DNA of 64,000 nucleotides, taken from Trichostrongylus colubriformis. Lineage: Eukaryota > Nematoda > Chromadorea > Rhabditida > Trichostrongylidae. The stretch spans positions 34,113,685-34,177,684 of the forward strand of contig OZ022257.1 of the NCBI GenBank assembly GCA_963978905.1, in the 5' to 3' direction. Both the position numbers and the translations under genes were made by a program. Positions 58,864-64,000 of the stretch are shown here, in pieces (position 1 is the stretch's first letter; each line of letters begins with the position of its first letter). The notes beneath the pieces were generated by a model. The model saw only the letters and a list, made by a program, of their open reading frames with translations. It did not search any database and was not told the origin of the DNA.

Positions 58864-60069
58864 TACGGTTGAGAGACAACAGAGTGGGAGTAGACCGCGA
58901 AGTTATCTTACAAAGCCTTTCATAGATGTACATGAAAGAGCGAAAAGCTGAAGAATACTGACTTGCTATATTTCCTTCGATCTGGATAATTTTTAGAGGA
59001 AATCACCCACTGATTGTGAGTAGTAGTTCATAGAAAAATGGGCAGGTTACCAGTCGGTCGCCAGAGATTACCAGTCGCCAGTATGAAAAAGCAATGACCC
59101 TTATGGAGCGCTTTGGTGAAAAGAAAACCCTTGAACGTTCTCATGTAAAGCTATGCGAACTACGATATCTTTATTTGTTGTATTAGGATAACAACGGTTG
59201 TGGCCTCCGTGGAGGAGTACATCGGTGGGACCTTTTTCACCATTAGCTGATGTTTTTCTACTGTTAATGACCTGTTTATTGTGGATTCGTCTGCTTGTAA
59301 CTTTGGACATTGTTAGGTATCTACTAATCATTGAGATCATTACTCGCTGATCTGACGTTCGCGCCCAAACCAGGGTATATAACCCCGATAGTTCATCACT
59401 TATCAGTTCATCAGTTCGCTCACTATTTGCCTAGACTTTTTGCCTTAGGCTTAATTAAGGGGAACCCTCAGCCACTGAACGGAGGTGAAAGTTTTGTCCC
59501 GAACATACTCTTCAGTGACTAATGAATGTCACACCAGACCTGGTAGACGTTACGAAGGCAGGTCTATCGAACTCAGCTCCTGCAAAATCCAGTGAAATGT
59601 GCGTTTGTACTTTTTTTTGGTCTTGCACATCATCTTTTGGATCAGTCTCATCTCCTTAATATAAGTATATCCATTGTCTGACCCCTCCAATTATCAGGAA
59701 AGAGAAACTATTCAGAACTTCGTCGTGTGAGCAACCTGCTTCGAATGGAAAAAGGCGAAGAACCCATCCATTGAGGTAATTTTTGTAAGCGAAGTACGCG
59801 AGAACCGAAAAAGATTCAATGGAATCCATTAAAAACCTACTCAGATTGTGTATTTAAACTATTTTACCCCTTTCATTTGCAATGGAAAAATTACCGTCGT
59901 AATGTCGCATTGTCGTAGGTCGCAATAATGCCCACGTATGACTGCGCTTTTTTTGTTCAGATCGCAGACAAGTAGAAGACGTAACAATGAACAAGAAACA
60001 AGCAATGAGTCTGTACTTGAAGGGCAGCCATCTGCAAGCACACCTCGAGATCTTCACATGTGTCCTCTT
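58864..60069. other. Spacer, unassigned
   Basis: About 1.2 kb without a recognised gene. Short open frames only. Confidence 0.4.
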
Positions 60070-60148
60070 TTTCTCCAGATTGTTCAGCCAGATGAAGAAA
60101 GTGTTCAGCTATAACGTCCCCGACGGCTACTGGCACTATCGCACGAGG
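60070..60148 (+). mobile_element. Tc3-like transposase fragment (one block only)
   Basis: Starting at the CTCCAG-like site, 79 of 80 bases match 54148-54227, including the reading FSQMKKVFSYNVPDGYWHY. The match stops abruptly on the right, and no inverted repeat or other transposase block is seen nearby. The Asp-to-Gln loss is shared with the other copy, so both descend from the same dead element. Confidence 0.7.
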
Positions 60149-60552
60149 TCAGACGAGCGCACTTTCGGCGTTGTTGTTTTCCCTGCTCTCAGATCGGGAT
60201 CTCTACTACTCGAAATTAGTAGCTGGCGATCAAACCCACGGATCCTGATGATATATGTAATGTAATAGTGACAACTATAGCCGTTCATATTCGTAGAAAC
60301 AACAACAAAGGCGTGAAAACTGTCGATTGTCCCAAATCAATCGTGGCTGCATTGCAGAGCTCTCATCTGGCTCATGATGTTGCTAGTCCTCCACGGTTCA
60401 CTTTATACGTGTGAGTCCTCAGATTATCCTAACGCCAGAGACTGCTGCTCTCTGTGCGAGCTTCGCCATGCTTCATCAAGGTGGTCATGTCATCTAGTGA
60501 CCTCATCTCTCCAGCCAGTAAAAACTACTAGAACTTATTTGAAAATATACAG
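60149..60552. other. Spacer before the cuticlin-like exon
   Basis: I looked here for ZP-domain exons and saw none in any plus-strand frame. Confidence 0.4.
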
Positions 60553-60804
60553 ACTGGAACCGCTGCTGCTGCTGCTGCTGCTGCACCTCCACCTGCTCGA
60601 GCTGCCACTGCAGCTGCTGCTGCACAGCTACGATTGTTGAAGAAGAGGGAAGCTGGGCTCGAAAGCACTCTTGACGTTCGAGCTGAACTCAGCGCTCTAG
60701 AAATCACGGAAAAGGTGAATTCGCAATTTCTTGAAGGCCCTCAACGAGTCGGTGTTCATAGTAGAACCACTTTGTTTCAGAATGAGGACTTCCCAGTGAG
60801 CTAA
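60553..60804 (+). pseudogene. Cuticlin (cut-1-like) 3' exon pair without a visible ZP domain
   Basis: The exon 60553-60714 follows an ATACAG acceptor and reads TGT-(Ala)8-PPPARAAT, then AAAAQLRLLKKREAGLESTL and DVRAELSALEITEK, before a GT donor. This parallels the penultimate exon of the cuticlin gene at 41.1-42.7 kb (AAQLRLLRKREASNEAIL, DVRAEISAIEITDN), including the dibasic cleavage site and the phase-0 donor. A TTTCAG acceptor at 60780 starts a short exon (NEDFPVS, stop at 60804) without the membrane helix found in cut-1. No ZP-domain exons are seen upstream in this window. It may be a partial duplicate or a gene whose 5' exons were displaced by repeats. The Ala run is coded by GCT repeats. 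Confidence 0.65.
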
Positions 60805-61094
60805 GGATGATCTCACCGCTAGCAGGCATTCCAAACGGTATCTGCCTTTCCCCGTTCAAATTCTCACTTTTCGCGGCAGCCGCGGTCTCTCTGATTGCTG
60901 CTTCCGTAGTGTTTGCCTCATATTCACTTCGCACAAGGAGTAATTGCAAAGTATGAAGTATGCATTGTGGCTCCGCTCACTGTGAATATGGATATTTTAC
61001 TTATTAATAATTATAATAATAACTTATAAAGATTTCTAACTAGTTGGTGATGTTACATCTGCACATACGTTTCTGATTCTCAGGAGTAACCCTC
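60805..61094. other. Short spacer
   Basis: Nothing recognised apart from an AT-rich run (AATAATTATAATAATAAC) at 61006. Confidence 0.4.
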
Positions 61095-61745
61095 AGACAA
61101 TCAACCTACTATGTATAATCCGATTGTCTGTGGATGTGTGTGCGTGCATGTGTCTGTCCGTCTGTTTGTCACAAAATTCATGCCTCGCGTCGCAGCAAAG
61201 TTGGGACGCTGAACTTTACAAGTGATATGGGGGGTGCCAAGGAAACCCCGGCGAGCCGAAAGTGAAAGCATCTGCCAACAAGGAGCCTCAAAGACGAATG
61301 TCACCAAAACGTTTTGCCTTTTGCGTCGATCAAGAGCGCTAACACTCATAGGTGTTGTGCGGGGTGGCATGGGGACATTAATGGTGGGCGACTCGCTTTG
61401 ATAACGGTTGATAAGATTGATAAGGAGCGTACAAAGGCTAGAGTCGTTGAATCCGTTTTGCTTTTGGCATTGATCCTGAAACGCTCATACTTACAGGTCT
61501 TTTGCGGAGTGGGACGGGCAGATTGATGGTGGGCGATTCAGCTTAAGGTTGATAAGATCAGATAAGGAGCGCCAAAAATCATATGTCGCGAAATCCGTTT
61601 CCTCTTTCGACCGATAGTGGAGGGTCCAAACTCATAGTTGTTGTAGTAGCTTGTGAGGAATTGAGTATGATAACGACTGCTTAGCGCTGATAAGAGCCGT
61701 CGGGTTGGGTGAAATCCAGTACACTGGTGACTACTACTACACAAC
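61095..61745 (-). repeat. Dispersed repeat family A, copy 3, with internal repeats
   Basis: The CA/TG-rich end (CTACTATGTATAATCCGATT, 61108) and GCCTCGCGTCGCAGCAAA (61182) are the inverse of the copy at 6440-6780. Beyond that, a degenerate unit repeats about three times: GATAAGATTGATAAGGAGCG (61407), GATAAGATCAGATAAGGAGC (61551) and GCGCTGATAAGAGCC (61684), each preceded by TGGTGGGCGA-type or related sequence. Confidence 0.55.
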
Positions 61746-61784
61746 CGCTACAATAATAGCGTCTGATGAACAGTGCAATTGGGT

Positions 61785-61971
61785 GAACCTATTCAGACTA
61801 TGTTCTGATATCAGTGGCCGATGTATCGACCGCTAAATTGCCTAGCGTCACATTAATGGTGCGGGTTTTTTGATACTGCCTTTTACATTTCATGATCAGG
61901 ATACGATCTATATATGTGATAGTAAAGTAAGTGAATCATTTCGTCATGCGGTACCAGCAACAACACTGGGC
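61785..61971 (+). repeat. Dispersed repeat family B, copy 2
   Basis: Matches the copy at 55985-56259 at nucleotide and amino-acid level (SVADVSTAKLPSV; NHFVMRYQQQHW) with internal stops. The match ends at CACTGGGC, where the 3' tail of the CR1-type LINE begins, so the LINE appears to have inserted into this repeat. Confidence 0.5.
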
Positions 61972-64000
61972 ATTAGGATTAGGATTAGGATTTATTATCG
62001 GTTAAAAACAAGTAAGACAAAACAAAACAAACTGTTCACAAAGTGACCGATAAAAACAGAATCAGAGACAGAAACAGATGAGCGGCTTAGTAGAGCATAA
62101 AATGGCTGGAGGTGGGTGGGGAACGGGTGAGGTTGAGTGGAGGCGAAAGATGGTGAAGAGCAGTGGGCCGCCAACACTGCAAGTCGCAAGATCTGTGGTG
62201 CACCTTCGGATACCATCTAAGTAGGTCCGTCAACACCACCAACGTCCACTCAAATCCATATAGGGCGTTTCTGGGGGTCACACACTGCTCAAGTGAAGCA
62301 TGTTAAAATAACGAGTTACAAAAACAGTCACAACAAGGGTTAGCAAACAGATCAAAAAATTATGGTATTACTCAAGGACAGATACACCCCCTAAGAAAAT
62401 AAATAATACACATACAATAAAAGCTCAATGAAGTGTAACTGTCCTTGGCTTTAGATTTGGTAGCCCAATCTAGAACCAGCCTTCACCTTTTAAAATACTT
62501 TTAGCTTTGCCTTTAAAAGATTCTGAAGACATCGAGTTCACTACGTTGGCTGGTAGACGGTTCTAAAAAGTTATACCCGTTGCAAAAAACTATTTCCTTT
62601 TCTCTCAATATTTTGAAGTCATGACCTCTTGTAAACCATACAGTCAGGGATTTGCGAAATAGAAGCTCGAAGTCGATATCGATTTCTCCCTTAGAAAGCT
62701 TGAATAACACGTCATAGTCTATAACTTTCCTTTTCATTTCAAGGGTAGTTGTGCCAAGATAATTAAGGCGATCTCTATAAGGTATGTGAAATAAGCCTGT
62801 TCGCGCAAAGATTCTTTCCGTGGACTTCATTTGGACCCTCTCAATCTGATCAACTAGATGGCGAGATGACGGTGACCAAATCGGCGAGCAATACTCCAGA
62901 AGAGGTCTCACGTAGGTGGTAAAAAGCATAAATAGTGTTTTTATGTGTCTGGTGGAAAAGGCTCGCAAAATGGAGTTGCATCGGGATGTAGCCGAGCTTA
63001 TGATATCCAATATATAATCATCAAAGGACAGATTTTTGTCGTAGTTGATGCCGAGATCTCTGATAATTTGCGGTTCTTTAATTGTAACCCCGTTGAGCAA
63101 AAATCTACTGTCATCACAGGACGTGCCTATTTTCATCACGTAGGTTTTTTCACAAGACACTTCTAGTCCCCAGATGATAGACCATCGCCACAATGCTTCT
63201 AGCGAGAGCTGCAAAGTGTGTGGATCATCAATGGCGAACAACTTAATGTCATCCGCGTACATAGTACAGTTTACCGAGTCAGGCAAATATTGAGGAAGAT
63301 CGTTGATGTAAATCAAGAACATCAAGGGCCCTAAGCAGGTGCCTTGGGGCACTCCACTGAAGGTTTCATACGGCTCTGAAAAAGCATCGTTGACTTTAAC
63401 AACTTGCTTTCGATGTGACAAAAAGGAAACTATGAATTTGAATAATGACCCCGTAATCCCAACTGCTTTCACTTTGGCAAACAAGAGGTTCAGCGGAACT
63501 GACTCAAAGGCTTTCTTAAAGTCGATGTAAGCCGCATAGATAGATCTTTGGGTATCAAGTGACCTTTGCCATAATGGGATAGTTGACATCAACGCACTAA
63601 GGCAAGACTTGTTTGGGAGAAAGATGTTGACAGGGGGGTATGAGGTTATTTTGGAGGAGATAGCCTTTGATACGGGTGCACACAATCCTCTCCATCACTT
63701 TGCTACTAAAATCGCTACGTGTGCCTTTCCTATGAATTGGCTTAAGCCAGCCAACACGCCAGATTTCGGGGACTTCTCCTTTCAAAAGAATCCTGTTGAA
63801 AAGAATAGTTAGCGGCCGGGAAAGCCCTAAAGCCGCCTTACGAAGAAAAATGTAAGGTAACATGTCGGGAGAGGTGGACGAGCGAAGCGGTAAGCGTTTT
63901 AAAACCCTATAAACTTCTTCACTTGTGATGTCAACCCAATCGATGGTGGCTTCGTGGCAGTTAGGTCGAACGATGTGCTCAGCTTCTGCATTTTTACTAT
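61972..64000 (-). mobile_element. CR1/Jockey-type LINE, 3' part, runs off the right edge
   Basis: Reverse transcriptase coding is followed by about 500 bp of 3' UTR ending in AATAAATCCTAATCCTAAT, a short hexamer tail instead of poly(A). The 5' part lies beyond the window. The 3' end abuts repeat family B. Hexamer or octamer tails are known for CR1-group LINEs. Confidence 0.8.
62470..64000 (-). pseudogene. CR1/Jockey-type reverse transcriptase, two frameshifts, 5' end outside window
   Basis: This enzyme copies LINE RNA at a nicked target. The coding strand reads TIDWVDITSEEVYRVLKRLP and LGLSRPLTILFNRILLKGEV (RT motif 0/1), EIWRVGWLKPIHRKGTRSDF, RIVCTRIKGYLL, then a one-base slip at a G6 run near 63635. 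Next are NIFLPNKSCLSALMST, YAAYIDFKKAFESVPLNLLF (first catalytic Asp), SGVPQGTCLGPLMFLIYIND, and TMYADDIKLF with the YADD box (about 63270). RT thumb and C-terminal blocks follow (VRPLLEYCSPIWSP, RLNYLGTTTLEMKRK, SLTVWFTRGHDFKIL). A second slip near 62580 moves the expected C-terminus (NRLPANVVNSMSSESFKGKA) out of frame. A single 390-codon frame survives between the slips, so decay is recent or partly sequencing error. Confidence 0.85.

Noticed and set aside
59430..59460. TTAGGC unit near 59446, as in the nematode telomere repeat
   Set aside because: A single unit only; no array.
1..64000. CRISPR arrays, bacterial operons or ribosome binding sites
   Set aside because: No regularly spaced short repeats; introns, splice sites and transposon families show a eukaryotic nuclear sequence.

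Overview
The window looks like nuclear DNA from a nematode, most probably a strongylid (hookworm-like) clade V worm. Three recognisable host genes have nematode-style structure: introns mostly of 51-100 bp, TTTCAG/TTTCCAG acceptors, and start codons a few bases after an acceptor-like site, as expected for spliced-leader trans-splicing. The rest is repeat-rich and heavily mobile-element loaded, as in large parasitic nematode genomes. The species assignment is inference; no rRNA or tRNA gene was found to anchor it.

Layout. 1-1.5 kb: the 5' part of a CHERP/SCAF6-type splicing factor on the minus strand (SURP domain, then the start of a CID domain), running off the left edge. 3.6-12 kb: a transposon cluster with a TTAA-flanked MITE, a 1.3-kb foldback element, a mariner-like element split by a second foldback element, and a Penelope-like retroelement fragment with a GIY-YIG endonuclease. 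12-22 kb: mostly unassigned, with one inverted repeat pair and one internally duplicated repeat. 22.3-23.9 kb: a FoxD forkhead gene (unc-130 type), minus strand, three exons. 24-41 kb: unassigned intergenic DNA with homopolymer tracts and small duplications. 41.1-42.7 kb: a complete six-exon cuticlin gene (cut-1 type), minus strand, predicted 424 aa. 44-64 kb: a second mobile-element cluster with Tc1/mariner MITEs, a Tc3-like element with 210-bp inverted repeats, an inverted pair of hammerhead-like retroelement ends, two MITEs with 9-10 bp target duplications, a dead RTE-type LINE, an orphan cuticlin 3' exon pair, and a CR1/Jockey-type LINE running off the right edge.

The host genes act in separate processes: CHERP in pre-mRNA splicing, UNC-130/FoxD in transcriptional patterning of neurons and mesoderm, CUT-1 in cuticle (alae) formation. 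From memory, unc-130 and cut-1 are immediate neighbours in C. elegans (C47G2.2 and C47G2.1), so their same-strand adjacency here looks like retained microsynteny, with about 17 kb of repeat-bearing DNA between them.

The most unusual content is the pair of long foldback elements (4701-6018 and 8456-9922). They share an internal core but have different outer ends. The second sits inside a mariner transposase at a TA that can be read on both sides, so target site and insertion order are directly visible. All splice models and family names come from reading the sequence; no database search was possible.
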